A model generated the notes under the pieces. The model did not search any database. It was not told the DNA's origin and was given only the letters and a program-made list of their open reading frames with translations. The translations under genes and the position numbers were made by a program. Below are positions 8,276 through 16,012 of a DNA stretch of 64,000 bases, one piece after another; positions within the stretch are counted from its first letter, which is position 1, and the number at the start of each line of letters is the position of its first letter. The stretch is from Palsa-459 sp035937595 (lineage in GTDB: Bacteria; Actinomycetota; Acidimicrobiia; Acidimicrobiales; RAAP-2). The stretch spans positions 3,543 through 67,542 of the forward strand of contig DASZHS010000012.1 in NCBI GenBank assembly GCA_035937595.1. The letters are read 5' to 3'.

Positions 8276-8959
8276 GTGGAGCTCCGCGACGCGCTGCGGA
8301 CCACCGGCGCGGTGCGCGAGTTCGACGGCACCGCGGTCGACCGCGAGACGGTCTACGCGCTGCTCGAGACCGCCCGGTTCGCGCCGAGCGGCGGGAACCG
8401 CCAGGGCTGGCGCGCCGTCCTCGTCGAGGACCGCGAGAAGAAGCGCGCGCTGCGCGACCTGTACCTGTCCGGCTGGTACGAGTACCTCGCCGTCGCGTCG
8501 GCGGGGCTCGTGCCGTTCGCCCCGCGCACGGACCGCGCCGCCGAGACCGCGGCGCTCAGAGGGGCGCCGGCGATGGCCGCCGCGGCCGGTGACGGCGGCT
8601 TCGCCGAGCACCTCGACGAGGTGCCCGTCCTCTTGGCCTTGCTCGTCGACCTGCGCGAGGTCGCAGCCCTCGATCGCGACGAGGACGGCTACACGTTCGT
8701 CGGCGGCGCCTCGGTGTACCCGTTCGCGTGGTCGATCCTGCTCGCGGCGCACGACCAGGGCCTCGGCGGGGTCCTCACCACGATGGTGCGACGCCGCCAC
8801 GACGAGGTCCGTGCGCTCCTCGGCGCCGACGAGGACCTGGCCGTCGCGGGCGTGCTCGCGCTCGGCCGCCCGCGCACGCGGGCCACGACGCTGCGCCGCC
8901 AGCCCGTCGAGTCCTTCGCCACGATCGACTCGGTCGACGGTCCCCCGCTCACGCGCTGA
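8276..8959 (+). CDS. nitroreductase-family flavoprotein
   Basis: 227 residues from GTG 8276. The nitroreductase fold is shown by RTTGAVREFDGTAVD near the N-terminus, RFAPSGGNRQGWR (FMN phosphate contact Ser-Gly-Gly-Asn), the central ASVYPFAWSILLAAHDQGLGG helix, and GVLALGRP near the end. Members use FMN and NAD(P)H to reduce nitro compounds, quinones or enones. This shorter actinobacterial type is often annotated only as nitroreductase, and the substrate is unknown. It starts 48 bp after the sigma factor and may be transcribed with it, and it ends 29 bp from the convergent rluD. Confidence 0.85.
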   Translation: MELRDALRTTGAVREFDGTAVDRETVYALLETARFAPSGGNRQGWRAVLVEDREKKRALRDLYLSGWYEYLAVASAGLVPFAPRTDRAAETAALRGAPAMAAAAGDGGFAEHLDEVPVLLALLVDLREVAALDRDEDGYTFVGGASVYPFAWSILLAAHDQGLGGVLTTMVRRRHDEVRALLGADEDLAVAGVLALGRPRTRATTLRRQPVESFATIDSVDGPPLTR

Positions 8960-8988
8960 GCGTCACGGCACACCGCACGCGCACGAGC

Positions 8989-9942
8989 TCAGCCGAGCAG
9001 CGCGGCGAGGTCCGCGGGGAGCGCCGAGGTCACGGTGACGCGCGCACCGCTCACGGGGTGCTCGAAGCCGAGCACGGTCGCGTGGAGGAACACGCGGCCG
9101 TCGGCGAGCCGCGGCTCGCGGTGCTGGCCGTAGCGCGGGTCGTTCACGACGGGGCGGCCGATCGCGGCGAGGTGCACGCGGATCTGGTGGGTGCGACCCG
9201 ACTCGAGCCGCAGCTCGAGCAGCGTCCGCGTCGGCGGCGCGCGGCGCTCGAGCACCCGGTACGCCGTCCGCGCGGGACGCCCGCTCGCGCGGACCGCCAT
9301 CTTCGTCGGCGTGCGCTGGGAGCGCCCGATCGGCGCGTCGATGACGCCGTCATCGTCGGCGACGTCGCCCTCGACGAGCGCGACGTAGCGCCGCTCCATC
9401 GACCTCGCCTGGAGCTGTGCGGTGAGCGACGCGTACGCCCCGGGCGTGCGCGCGACGACGAGCACCCCCGACGTCCCCTTGTCGAGGCGCTGGACGATGC
9501 CCGGGCGGTGCGGTGCGGACCCCGGGAGCTCGCCGAGCGCGGCGAGGTCCGGGTACCGCGCGAGGAGCCCCGCGACGAGCGTGCCCGTCCGCTGGCCCGC
9601 GCCGGGGTGCACGACGAGGCCCGCCGGCTTGTCCACCACGAGGAACGCGTCGTCCTCGAGCACCACGTCGACGACGACGTCGGGCTCGGCGCCGACCGCG
9701 GTGTCCTCGTCCGCGGCGAGCGTCGCCTGGAGGCGCTGGCCGGTCGCGAGGAGCTGGGCGCCCCGGCGCACGACGGCGCCGTCGACGCGGACCGCGCCCG
9801 TCGCGACCAGCGCGCCGGACGCCGCGCGCGCGGCGCCCGTCAGCATCGAGACCGCACGATCGACGCGCACGCCGTCGAGCAGCGGCGGCACCTCGACGTC
9901 GAGCTCGCCGGCCTCCTCCGGGGGCGGGGCGGGGTCACTCAC
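8989..9942 (-). CDS. rluD: RluA/RluD-family 23S rRNA pseudouridine synthase
   Basis: 317 residues from GTG 9942, whose GTGA overlaps the lspA stop. An N-terminal S4 RNA-binding domain (VRVDRAVSML, then GAVRVDGAVVRRGAQL) precedes the catalytic domain with IVQRLDKGTSG, which holds the catalytic Asp. The family consensus is HRLDxxTSG, so a Gln replaces the usual His. Further motifs are DDAFLVVDKPAGLVVHPG, RRYVALVEG and SGRTHQIRVHL. The enzyme isomerises uridines in helix 69 of 23S rRNA in E. coli; the exact site here is inferred. The pairing lspA-rluD is widely conserved in bacteria. Confidence 0.9.
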   Translation of the reverse strand: MSDPAPPPEEAGELDVEVPPLLDGVRVDRAVSMLTGAARAASGALVATGAVRVDGAVVRRGAQLLATGQRLQATLAADEDTAVGAEPDVVVDVVLEDDAFLVVDKPAGLVVHPGAGQRTGTLVAGLLARYPDLAALGELPGSAPHRPGIVQRLDKGTSGVLVVARTPGAYASLTAQLQARSMERRYVALVEGDVADDDGVIDAPIGRSQRTPTKMAVRASGRPARTAYRVLERRAPPTRTLLELRLESGRTHQIRVHLAAIGRPVVNDPRYGQHREPRLADGRVFLHATVLGFEHPVSGARVTVTSALPADLAALLG

Positions 9943-10412
9943 CGCGATCGCCGTGGCAGCAGGATCGGGTAGCGCAGCACGGCGAGCGCGATGAGCCCCG
10001 CGACGCCGACGGTGATCGCGACGTCCGCGAGGTTGAACGCCGGCCAGTGCGGCAGCGTCAGGAAGTCGACGACGCCGCCCGTGCCGCGGCGCGCGACGCG
10101 ATCCACGTCGTTGCCGAGCCCGCCCCCCAGCAGGAGACCGAACACGACGCCGGCCCTCACCGACGCCACCTTGAACGCGCACACGACGACGACGACCGTG
10201 AGCGTCAGCGTGAGCACGACCGCGAGCGTGGAGTGCCTCGAGATCAGCGAGAACGCGACGCCGGTGTTCCGCCCGACGTCGACGCCGAGGGGACCGAAGA
10301 GGTGGTGCGGGCCCGCCGAGACGTGGGCCAGCACGAGCGCGTTCGTGAGCTGGTCGACCACGAGGACCGCCGCCGCGACGACGAGCGCCACGGCCGTGGC
10401 GCGACCGTTCAG
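9939..10412 (-). CDS. lspA: lipoprotein signal peptidase (signal peptidase II)
   Basis: Membrane aspartyl protease that removes prolipoprotein signal peptides. Four hydrophobic segments and all family motifs are visible: VVDQLT, GRNTGVAFSL, GGGLGNDVDR (first catalytic Asp) and PAFNLADVAI (second catalytic Asp). The start is not an ordinary codon. CTG 10412 overlaps the preceding stop as CTGA and gives a positively charged N-terminus (157 residues). GTG 10391 gives 150 residues but starts inside the first membrane helix. I prefer CTG, with moderate confidence. Its stop overlaps the rluD start. Confidence 0.9.
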   Translation of the reverse strand: MNGRATAVALVVAAAVLVVDQLTNALVLAHVSAGPHHLFGPLGVDVGRNTGVAFSLISRHSTLAVVLTLTLTVVVVVCAFKVASVRAGVVFGLLLGGGLGNDVDRVARRGTGGVVDFLTLPHWPAFNLADVAITVGVAGLIALAVLRYPILLPRRSR

Positions 10413-11578
10413 CGCCGAACCCCGAGGCCGCCCTTGGCGCAGTCGATGCACAGCGACTTGTGGGGCATCGCCCGCAGGCGATCCCGGCCGATGGGCTTGT
10501 GGCAGCTCTCGCACATCCCGAACGTGCGGATGCGCATCCGCGCGAAGGCCGCGTCGATCTCCTCGAGCTCGAGCCGCAGGCGCTCTGCCTGCATGACGTC
10601 GAGCTCGTGCTCGATGTCACCGCCGAGCCCGTCCCCGGCGTCGTCATCCCACCCGATGCTCGGGTCACGCTCTTGGACCAGGGCCTCTGCCTCTTGGAGG
10701 AGCTGGTCGACCTGGCGGTCGAGCTCGCCGCGGTGGGCGGCGAGGTCCTCGCTCACGGCCTCCACGAACTTCTCGTCGTCGATGTAGGGGTTCTTGTACG
10801 TCCGCTCCTGCTCCTTTCGAAGCTTCGCCTCGAGCCGCTCGCGCTGCTTCTGCTCGCGCGCCTCGGCGCGCGCGGCCTCCTGCGCGGCACGGCGCTCGAC
10901 GGCCTCCTTGCGTCGCGCCTCGGCGGCCACGGCCCGCTCCGCCGCCTTCTTGGCCGCCGCCGCCTTCTTCTCGGCGGCGAGCCGCTTCATCTCGACGGCA
11001 CGCTTCGCCGCCAGCGCCCGCTTCACCGCCGCGGCCTTCTTCGCCTCCTGGACCTTCTTCGCCCGCGCCTTCTTCGCGACCGCCGCCTGCTTGGCGGCCT
11101 GCGCCTTCTTCACCGCGGCCGCCTTCTTCGCCGCGGCGACCTTGGCCGCGGCCAGGCGCTTGGCCGCCAGCGCCTTCTTCGCCGCGGCCGCCTGCTTCGC
11201 GGCCTGGGCCTTCTTGGCCGCGGCCGCCCGCTTCGCCGCAGCGCGCTGCGCCGGGGTCGCCGCCCCGCGCGACGGCGCCCTCGCCGGTCGGCGCCGGCTG
11301 CTCGGCGCACGCCGTGCCGCGCTGCGGGACGGCGCGCGAGACCGGGCAGCGGACCGCGAGGCGGTGGATCTGGCGGCCGAGGGGCGCTTGGCCGCCTTCC
11401 GCTTGGCGGGGGCCCGCGTCGTGGTGGTCCGCTTGGCGGGTGACGCCTTGGACCGGGTCCGCGCCGCGGCGGCCCTGGGGCGGGCCGCCGCCCGTGCCGG
11501 GGCGCGCTTCTTCGCGGCGGGCTTGGCGGCTCGGGTGCGCGCGGCGCGCGCGGTGGCGGCGGGTCTTGCCGGGGTCAT
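10409..11578 (-). CDS. DksA/TraR-type zinc-finger protein with long Lys/Ala-rich tail
   Basis: 389 residues. The C-terminal about 115 residues are a DksA/TraR-like domain: an acidic coiled-coil segment (LDVMQAERLRLELEEIDAAF) and a C4 zinc finger (CESC at the start, CIDC at the end, 17 residues between the pairs). DksA proteins enter the RNA polymerase secondary channel and modulate initiation. The N-terminal about 230 residues are almost only Ala, Lys and Arg, with repeated AAAKKA and AAKQA units, resembling histone H1 or the HupB tail; binding to DNA or RNA is likely. The start is an ATG with a strong GGAGGA site. It lies between divIVA and lspA. Confidence 0.85.
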   Translation of the reverse strand: MTPARPAATARAARTRAAKPAAKKRAPARAAARPRAAAARTRSKASPAKRTTTTRAPAKRKAAKRPSAARSTASRSAARSRAPSRSAARRAPSSRRRPARAPSRGAATPAQRAAAKRAAAAKKAQAAKQAAAAKKALAAKRLAAAKVAAAKKAAAVKKAQAAKQAAVAKKARAKKVQEAKKAAAVKRALAAKRAVEMKRLAAEKKAAAAKKAAERAVAAEARRKEAVERRAAQEAARAEAREQKQRERLEAKLRKEQERTYKNPYIDDEKFVEAVSEDLAAHRGELDRQVDQLLQEAEALVQERDPSIGWDDDAGDGLGGDIEHELDVMQAERLRLELEEIDAAFARMRIRTFGMCESCHKPIGRDRLRAMPHKSLCIDCAKGGLGVRR

Positions 11579-11647
11579 GCGTCCTCCTCGCGGCGCGTCA
11601 TCCCTGGCGCACGCGGCGAGGCACCCTAGCAGTCAGGCGCTTTCGCC

Positions 11648-12325
11648 CTACTCCTCTCGACGCGCGTCGTCCATGCTGAGCACCTGGGCGCTCCCGCCGC
11701 TCTGCCCGTTGGTCGGCGTGCCGGCCACACCGCTGCGCAGCGCGGCGAGCGCCGCGGCGGGCTGCAGGTTCTTGTCGATCCATCCGAGCAGGTCGTGCAG
11801 CGAGCCGCTGAGGCGCATGCGCTCGCTCTCGAGCTGCGTCGACATCTTCTCGACGTCCTCGCCGAGCCGCTGGCGCAGCCCCTCGAGGCGCGCGACCTCG
11901 TCGGCCAGCCGCTGCTGCGCGTCGGTCGCGAGCTGCCGGGCGCGGTCCTGGGCGTCGGCGACGATCCTCGCGGCCTCGGCCTCCGCGTCGAGCCGCGTCT
12001 GCTCGACGAACCGCTCGGCCATCTCGATCATCTTCGTGACGGTGCCCGCCGTCGCGCCGGCCGCCGCACCCTTCGCCACGGGCACGGCCGGTGCCGCGGC
12101 CGTCGGGGCGGCCGACGGTCGCTCGACCTCCAGGTGACGCACCCGCTCGGCGGCCTGCGTCGCCTGCGCGGTCGACTGGCGGACCTGCTCGCGCAGCTGG
12201 TCCGCCTCGACGGCGGCACGCTCCAAGAAGTCGTCGACCTCGTCGACGTCGTAGCCGCGGAGGCTCAGGCGGAACTCGGCGGTGCGCAGGGCGTCGAGCG
12301 CACTCTGGGTGGTGGTGGTGTCCAT
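11648..12325 (-). CDS. divIVA: DivIVA/Wag31 polar growth protein
   Basis: 225 residues. The N-terminal membrane-binding module is clear (LRTAEFRLSLRGYDVDEVDDFLERA) and is followed by a coiled coil, an Ala/Pro-rich linker (about residues 65-95) and a second long coiled coil (about 95-190) rich in Glu, Arg and Ala. In actinobacteria DivIVA marks curved membranes at poles and septa and organises cell-wall growth. The position downstream of sepF and yggT in the division cluster is the usual one. The protein ends in a short disordered tail with SGGSAQVLSMDDARREE. Confidence 0.9.
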   Translation of the reverse strand: MDTTTTQSALDALRTAEFRLSLRGYDVDEVDDFLERAAVEADQLREQVRQSTAQATQAAERVRHLEVERPSAAPTAAAPAVPVAKGAAAGATAGTVTKMIEMAERFVEQTRLDAEAEAARIVADAQDRARQLATDAQQRLADEVARLEGLRQRLGEDVEKMSTQLESERMRLSGSLHDLLGWIDKNLQPAAALAALRSGVAGTPTNGQSGGSAQVLSMDDARREE

Positions 12326-12390
12326 CGCCGGAATATACCGAAGGTTTGTCGCCGAACCGAGGGTTTCCGACGCCGATCCTCGGCGATCGG

Positions 12391-12666
12391 TCAGAGCAGC
12401 GCGGCGCGGATCAGGTTGATCACGAAGAACAGGACGATCACGACCACGAGGAAGGACAGGTCGATGCTGACCCCGCCCGAGCCGAGCGGGGGGATCACGC
12501 GCCGGACCGGGGCGATCACCGGCTCGGTGATCCGGACGAGGATCGAGTTGATGCGGTGGGCGGTCGACCCGTAGGAGATGGGGAACCAGCTCAGGATCGC
12601 GCGCAGGAACAGGCAGATGACGAACAGCGTGAGCACGGTGACGAGGACGAACCCGATCGCGTGCAC
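12391..12666 (-). CDS. YggT-family membrane protein
   Basis: 91 residues from GTG 12666. Two hydrophobic segments (about 5-24 and 70-88) flank ILSWFPISYGS and ITEPVIAPVRRVIPPLGSGGVSIDLS, the family signature. YggT proteins lie beside sepF in actinobacteria and Gram-positives and are thought to help osmotic resistance or division, but their biochemical role is unknown. It sits between sepF and divIVA in the same direction. Confidence 0.88.
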   Translation of the reverse strand: MHAIGFVLVTVLTLFVICLFLRAILSWFPISYGSTAHRINSILVRITEPVIAPVRRVIPPLGSGGVSIDLSFLVVVIVLFFVINLIRAALL

Positions 12667-12703
12667 GCGACGAGGCTAGGGCCGAACGGGCCCCAGCCGG
12701 TGC

Positions 12704-13276
12704 CTACGACCCCCCGTCGGCGCGGTAGCCGCGCTCGTGGAGCCGCTGGCGCGTCTCCTCGGAGACCTTCACGTTGGCCGGCGAGAGCAGGAACACCCGG
12801 TCGGTGACCCGGCTCATGGAGCCGTTCGCCATGTACACGAGCCCCGAGCAGAAGTCGAGGATGCGCCGGTGCAGCTCGGGCCCCGAGCTCTCCACGTTCA
12901 CGATCACCGGCCGGTTCGCCTTGAGCGCGTCGGCGATCTCCTTGCCCTCGTTGAACGAGGTCGGCTGGACGATCTGGACGTCGGCCTCGGACGGCACCAC
13001 GCGCACCGAGCCGGGGGCGGCCCCCGAGCCCATGGGGCGGACCTGGGGCCGGGTGCCCGAGTCGATGACCGAGATCCCCCGGCGCGGCTGCATGGGGGTC
13101 ACCTTGGTGACGGGCGGCTCGTACTCGTCGGGCTCGTCGTAGCGCGAGGAGGCGACCGGGGCGGGCTCGGGCTTGGCCCGGTAGGGGCGGGCGTCGCCGT
13201 TGCGGTCGAGGTCGTCGTACTCCTCGTCGACCAGCCCCAGGTACGCCATCGCCCTGCGGAACATGTTCTGCGCCAT
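12704..13276 (-). CDS. sepF: cell division protein SepF
   Basis: 190 residues from ATG 13276, preceded by GGGGGAGCAGCTG. It begins with a short amphipathic membrane-targeting helix (MFRRAMAYLGLVDEEYDD), continues with a disordered linker rich in Pro, Glu and Tyr, and ends in the dimeric SepF domain (VQIVQPTSFNEGKEIADAL, PVIVNVESS, RRILDFCSGLVYMANG, FLLSPANVKV). SepF tethers FtsZ to the membrane by binding its C-terminal peptide, and in actinobacteria, which lack FtsA, it is the essential anchor. The partner FtsZ tail is present two genes upstream. Confidence 0.93.
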   Translation of the reverse strand: MAQNMFRRAMAYLGLVDEEYDDLDRNGDARPYRAKPEPAPVASSRYDEPDEYEPPVTKVTPMQPRRGISVIDSGTRPQVRPMGSGAAPGSVRVVPSEADVQIVQPTSFNEGKEIADALKANRPVIVNVESSGPELHRRILDFCSGLVYMANGSMSRVTDRVFLLSPANVKVSEETRQRLHERGYRADGGS

Positions 13277-13313
13277 CAGCTGCTCCCCCGCGTCCCTGCG
13301 ACGCGGCGACATG

Positions 13314-13997
13314 CTAGGCGAGGGGGGCCGAGGGCCGCGAAGGGCGCGCCCCGAACAGGGCGGTCCCCAGCCGGACCGCGGTGGACCCCGCCCGGCAGGC
13401 GGCCTCGAGGTCCCCCGACATCCCCATCGAGCACCCGGGCAGGCCGAGGGCGTCCGCCGCCCGGCGCAGCGAGGCGAACTCGGCCCTCGCCGCGGCCGGG
13501 TCCGGGGACGCCACGCACATGAGCCCCTCGACGGCGAGGCCCGCGCCGCGGGCCGCCGCGAGCACGCTCGGGACCTCGCCCGGCGCACACCCCGCGCGGC
13601 CCGGCCGCCCCGTGACGTCGACCTGGACGTAGCAGCGCGCCCCCGGCGCGTGGGCCCCCACGCCCTCGGCCTCCCGCGGGGTGGCGAGCGACTCGTAGAC
13701 CGCGACGCGCGGCGCGAGCCGGGCGAGCTTGTTGCGCTGGAGCGCCCCGAGGAAGTGCCACACGAGCGGGGTGTCCCCGAGCGCGTCGTGGTGCGCGACG
13801 AGCTCGGCCGCGTAGTTCTCCGCGACGTCACCGAGCCCTGCGGCCGCCGCGGCCGCGGGCGCCTCGGGCCCGAACGACTTGCAGACCGCGACCACCGTCA
13901 CCTCGGACGGGTCCCGGCCGGTCGAGGCGATGCGCTCGTGGACGACGGCGAGGTTGGCCGTGACGCGCGCGACGAGCTCGTCGCGCGCCGGGGTCAC
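13314..13997 (-). CDS. yggS: YggS/PROSC-type PLP-binding protein
   Basis: 227 residues from GTG 13997 (GTGA overlap with the ftsZ stop). Alanine-racemase-like TIM barrel without the C-terminal domain. PLP-binding Lys40 lies in VTVVAVCKSFGPE; further conserved parts are GDVAENYAAEL, VWHFLGALQRNK, GLMCVASPD and CSMGMSGDLEAACRAG. The usual YGENRVQE stretch is changed to VAENYAAEL. YggS keeps free PLP low and supports vitamin B6 and amino-acid homeostasis. Its place between ftsZ and sepF is conserved in actinobacteria. Confidence 0.92.
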   Translation of the reverse strand: MTPARDELVARVTANLAVVHERIASTGRDPSEVTVVAVCKSFGPEAPAAAAAAGLGDVAENYAAELVAHHDALGDTPLVWHFLGALQRNKLARLAPRVAVYESLATPREAEGVGAHAPGARCYVQVDVTGRPGRAGCAPGEVPSVLAAARGAGLAVEGLMCVASPDPAAARAEFASLRRAADALGLPGCSMGMSGDLEAACRAGSTAVRLGTALFGARPSRPSAPLA

Positions 13998-15100
13998 CGA
14001 AGGAAGCTCGGGATGTCGTCGTCGCCCTCGTCGTCGAGGTCGAACGAGAACTCCTCCGGCTGCTCCTGGGGGTCGCCGAACAGGTCGATGGGCTCGGGCA
14101 GCGGCGCGCCGCTCGAGGAGGTCTTGGCGCCCCTCGCGGCGCCCGTGTCCCAGCGCTCGAACCCCGCGGCGATGACCGTGACCCGCACCGCGTCGCCGAG
14201 CGCGTCGTCGACGACGCTGCCGAAGATGATGTTGGCGTCCTGGTGCGCGACGGAGTGGACGATCTCGGCCGCCTCGTTCACCTCGAAGAGCGTGAGCTCG
14301 GGGCCGCCGACGATGTTGATGAGAATGCCCCTCGCGCCCTCGATCGACGCCTCGAGCAGCGGCGAGGTGATCGCGGCGCGCGCGGCGTTGACCGCACGCC
14401 CCTCACCGGTCGACTGGCCGATGCCCATGATCGCGGTGCCCGCGTTGTTCATGATCATCCGCACGTCGGCGAAGTCCGTGTTGATGAGCCCCGGCACCGT
14501 GATGAGGTCGGTGATGCCGCGGACGCCCTGGAGCAGCACCTCGTCGGCCATGCGGAACGCGTCGAGCATCGAGGTCTGGGCGGTGGACACGGTGAGCAGG
14601 CGGTCGTTCGGGATGACGATCAGGGTGTCGACCTTGTCCTTCAGCGACACGATCCCCTTGTCGGCCTGGGTGGCCCGGCGCTTGCCCTCGAAGCTGAACG
14701 GGCGGGTGACCACGCCGATCGTGAGGGCGCCGAGGCCCTTGGCGATCTCGGCGATGACCGGGGCGCCCCCGGTGCCGGTGCCGCCGCCCTCGCCCGCGGT
14801 GATGAAGACCATGTCCGAGCCCTTCAAGGACTCCTCGATCTCGCCGCGGTGCTCCTCGGCCGCGAGACGTCCCACCTCGGGGTCGGAGCCCGCCCCCAGG
14901 CCCTTCGTCAGCTCCCGGCCGATGTCGAGCTTGAGGTCGGCGTCGCTCATGAGCAGCGCCTGGGCGTCGGTGTTGGCCGAGATGAACTCGACGTTGCGGA
15001 GCTGGGACTCGATCATGCGGTTGACGGCGTTGACGCCGCCGCCGCCGATCCCGAACACCTTGATGACGGCGAGGTAGTTCCCCTGACCCGCAATGGCCAT
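13994..15100 (-). CDS. ftsZ: cell division GTPase FtsZ
   Basis: 368 residues. The tubulin-like GTPase domain shows IKVFGIGGGGVNAVNRM, the glycine-rich loop GGGTGTGGAP, NTDAQAL, and the T7 loop around NTDFADVRMIM. The variable linker (about residues 315-355) is acidic and short. The protein ends DDDIPSFLR, the conserved C-terminal peptide that binds SepF. It assembles the Z ring that recruits the divisome. It starts at ATG with GAAGGA upstream. The gene is separated from ftsQ by 123 bp that contain a likely promoter, so it can be expressed apart from the mur genes. Confidence 0.98.
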   Translation of the reverse strand: MAIAGQGNYLAVIKVFGIGGGGVNAVNRMIESQLRNVEFISANTDAQALLMSDADLKLDIGRELTKGLGAGSDPEVGRLAAEEHRGEIEESLKGSDMVFITAGEGGGTGTGGAPVIAEIAKGLGALTIGVVTRPFSFEGKRRATQADKGIVSLKDKVDTLIVIPNDRLLTVSTAQTSMLDAFRMADEVLLQGVRGITDLITVPGLINTDFADVRMIMNNAGTAIMGIGQSTGEGRAVNAARAAITSPLLEASIEGARGILINIVGGPELTLFEVNEAAEIVHSVAHQDANIIFGSVVDDALGDAVRVTVIAAGFERWDTGAARGAKTSSSGAPLPEPIDLFGDPQEQPEEFSFDLDDEGDDDIPSFLR

Positions 15101-15168
15101 CGTTCGTCCTTCCCTCCGGCACCCCCGTGCGCACGACAGAGGGGTGGGGCCGAGAGCCCTCCGTGGTC

Positions 15169-15197
15169 AGGCTAGGGGTGCTGCCGCCCATCGGCAA
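15169..15197 (-). promoter_or_regulatory. probable ftsZ promoter
   Basis: Read on the minus strand, TTGCCG (15197-15192) and TAGCCT (15174-15169) are separated by exactly 17 nt. They match the TTGnnn and TAnnnT pattern of actinobacterial housekeeping promoters. They lie in the only sizeable gap (123 bp) of the central division cluster, about 70 nt before the ftsZ ATG. Dedicated ftsZ promoters are common in actinobacteria. Confidence 0.5.
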
Positions 15198-15223
15198 GGA
15201 TCCCCCGCTGCCACACCGATTCG

Positions 15224-16012
15224 CTAGGGGCCGGTCACGGTCATCGCCTGCGGCACGCTCACGTCGACGACGTCGCCGACGTGCAGCGTCGTCCTCGCGA
15301 TCACCGCGGCGACGTCCTCGTACTTCGCGCCGAGGTCGCTCGCCGGACCGAGCACGAAGCTCACCGGCGTCGTGAGGTGCAGGGTCACCCACCCCGACGT
15401 CGACACCTGGACGACGGCGACCTGCGCGGCGAACGCCGGCGGCAGGGTGGCGGCGACCAAGAGCCCCGGCACCGCGGCGCTCGAGAGCGTCGCCGCGGTC
15501 GAGGGCTGGCCGGGCGCGGGCGCGTACTCGAGCCGCGGCAGCACCTGGTGCGGCGCGGCGGGGCCGAGGCGCCGCCCGGTGGCGTCGACCAGCACCATGG
15601 CGCCGCGGGGGGCGAGGACCTCGGCCACGGCCCTGCGCTCGGTGATCGCGATCGACACGGTGTGCGGCCAGTGCTTCGTCACGCTCGCCGACGCCACCCA
15701 CGGGAACGTGCGCTCGAGCCGCAGCGCGACGAGCCCGGGGTCGACCGAGAGCATCGACGGCGCCGCCGCGAGCCCCGAGGCGTCGATCACCTGGTGCACG
15801 GTCTCGTGGCGCATGCCGGTGACGGTGACCGTCGAGGCGGCGAGGAGCCGCGAGTGCAGCGCGGCGTAGCCGGCCGCGGAGAGCCCGACGAGCACCACGA
15901 GGGTCACGCCGGTCGCGACGAGCCAGCGGCGCCGGCCGCGCCGGTGCGGCGCGTGCAGGGTCGGCGGCGCCGGCGTCACGCGGGGCGCGTGCGCGGCGTG
16001 CGCGGGGCTCAC
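15224..16012 (-). CDS. ftsQ: cell division protein FtsQ
   Basis: 262 residues from GTG 16012, chosen because its GTGA overlaps the murB stop; GTG 16021 would add three residues. Topology is typical: a Pro/His/Arg-rich cytoplasmic tail, one membrane helix (WLVATGVTLVVLVGLSAAGY), then a POTRA domain (STVTVTGMRHETVHQVID, LERTFPWVASASVTKHWPHTV) and a beta domain (ITERRAVAEV, VLVDATGRRL). FtsQ is a divisome scaffold that bridges FtsL/FtsB and FtsW/FtsI. Last gene of the coupled mur-fts block before ftsZ. Confidence 0.92.
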   Translation of the reverse strand: MSPAHAAHAPRVTPAPPTLHAPHRRGRRRWLVATGVTLVVLVGLSAAGYAALHSRLLAASTVTVTGMRHETVHQVIDASGLAAAPSMLSVDPGLVALRLERTFPWVASASVTKHWPHTVSIAITERRAVAEVLAPRGAMVLVDATGRRLGPAAPHQVLPRLEYAPAPGQPSTAATLSSAAVPGLLVAATLPPAFAAQVAVVQVSTSGWVTLHLTTPVSFVLGPASDLGAKYEDVAAVIARTTLHVGDVVDVSVPQAMTVTGP

